In this document: positions 63,514 through 64,000 of the stretch, one piece after another
Position numbering within the stretch: the stretch's first letter is position 1
Layout: every line of letters starts with the position of its first letter
Notes under the pieces: model-generated
Told to the model about the DNA's origin: nothing
The model's input: the letters and a program-made list of their open reading frames with translations, nothing else
The model's database searches: none
Position numbers and translations under genes: made by a program
Assembly (NCBI GenBank): GCA_956465555.1
Contig: OY101122.1
Span: forward strand, 2,057,001-2,121,000
Direction of reading: 5' to 3'
Length of the DNA: 64,000 bases
Source: Nitzschia sp. pyKryTriq1
Taxonomy: Eukaryota; Bacillariophyta; Bacillariophyceae; Bacillariales; Bacillariaceae

Positions 63514-64000
63514 AATAGCGTCGAATGGTCTTATCAATCGCAGTGGCGCCGAAAGAAGAAGTGTACACGACAATGACATTTTTCCACAAGTCATGGGGTA
63601 ATGATGATGATGATGATGATGATGATGAGAATGCATCTTCTTCTTCTTCTTCCTTATCTTGAAGGATGAGGTCATGCAATGCTTCGAGAACTCGAGTCTG
63701 CTGGGCGGCGTTGCTGCTATTACTGTCCAAATGAGAGAGCAACAGTAGGGAACCATGAGGATAGTGCGAAAGGACGTGCTTTCGAATGATGGATTGGATC
63801 ATCATACTATCATCATCATCATCATCATGATCATGATCAATCATGTCGCTGCTGCGCATGTCCAGTTCCAACAAGGCATCGTTGTTACATTGCTGTGCCA
63901 AGAGTTGTGCCAAGTATCGTTTTCCAACTCCAGGTCCTCCCGTCGCATATAGCATCAATGGAAGAGGACGAGGACGAGGACGACGACCTGATATAGTGCT
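62627..64000 (-). CDS. AAA+ ATPase, torsin/ClpB-like, 3' part (window edge)
   Basis: Partial: the minus-strand frame is open from the window end (RRPRPRPLPLMLYATGG...) to a TAG at 62627, 457 residues. Walker A is GGPGVGK, near the start. The region after it is AAA-like: LLLLSHLDS is a possible Walker B, WKNVIVVYTSSFGATAID fits a sensor-1 strand (VIVVYTSS), and SVIVLPFLPLGRTAIQSMI resembles the F-x-PL segment of ClpB and torsins. Inserts are rich in Asp, Ser and Gln. Usual Walker B acids are not clean, so activity is uncertain. The C-terminal 130 residues are Asp/Ala-rich with poly-Gln. Confidence 0.6.

Overview
The window is nuclear DNA of a eukaryote, most likely a pennate diatom (the style of the intergenic DNA recalls Seminavis-like genomes, but that is only an impression). 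The reasons are: spliceosomal introns of 80-173 bp with GT-AG ends in 8 genes; a nitrate/nitrite porter of the algal NRT2 type; a DUF6824 protein and other families I know mainly from diatoms; a heat-shock factor with the diatom-style DNA-binding domain; Ser/Gln/Asn/Thr homopolymers in many proteins; and intergenic DNA crowded with short palindromes built from TAC/GTA, CTAG and ACCGGT. There are no bacterial operons, and genes lie on both strands.

Layout. 1-5.7 kb: the end of an ABHD17-like hydrolase, then two nearly identical nitrate transporters placed head to head as an inverted duplication. Their 122-bp introns are identical base for base. 6.7-8.1 kb: bestrophin-like channel. 8.4-12.5 kb: three low-complexity proteins, two of them clear paralogues, sharing RRxS-type motifs; a fourth carrier of the motif lies at 18.9-19.9 kb. 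12.5-14.4 kb: gene-poor island with two oppositely oriented arrays of a 20-bp near-palindrome, a possible SET-domain fragment and a MITE-like element. 14.9-30.6 kb: a small membrane protein, UNC93-like protein, LysM-UBA protein, TLDc protein, S51 peptidase and three membrane proteins of unknown function.

30.97-33.47 kb: a 2.5-kb DNA transposon with perfect 15-bp terminal inverted repeats inside TTAA duplications. It carries a broken transposase-like gene with a zinc knuckle and a divergently transcribed small Cys-containing gene with a frameshift. 34-47 kb: DUF6824 protein, unknown proteins, a secreted and probably GPI-anchored alpha/beta hydrolase, a double-C2 membrane protein (rebuilt here as one three-exon gene), a GNAT acetyltransferase and a helical-repeat-like protein. 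47.4-49.4 kb: repeat-rich, gene-poor DNA. 49.4-64 kb: a 1352-residue PDZ-SYLF protein, a 1221-residue 2-oxoglutarate/Fe(II) oxygenase flanked by inverted repeats, a three-exon heat-shock factor and the 3' part of an AAA+ ATPase cut by the window edge.

Apart from the two transporters, the motif-sharing low-complexity genes and the two genes inside the transposon, neighbouring genes show no evident functional link. Exon boundaries were placed by eye from reading frame, splice consensus and protein continuity; no alignment or search was run.
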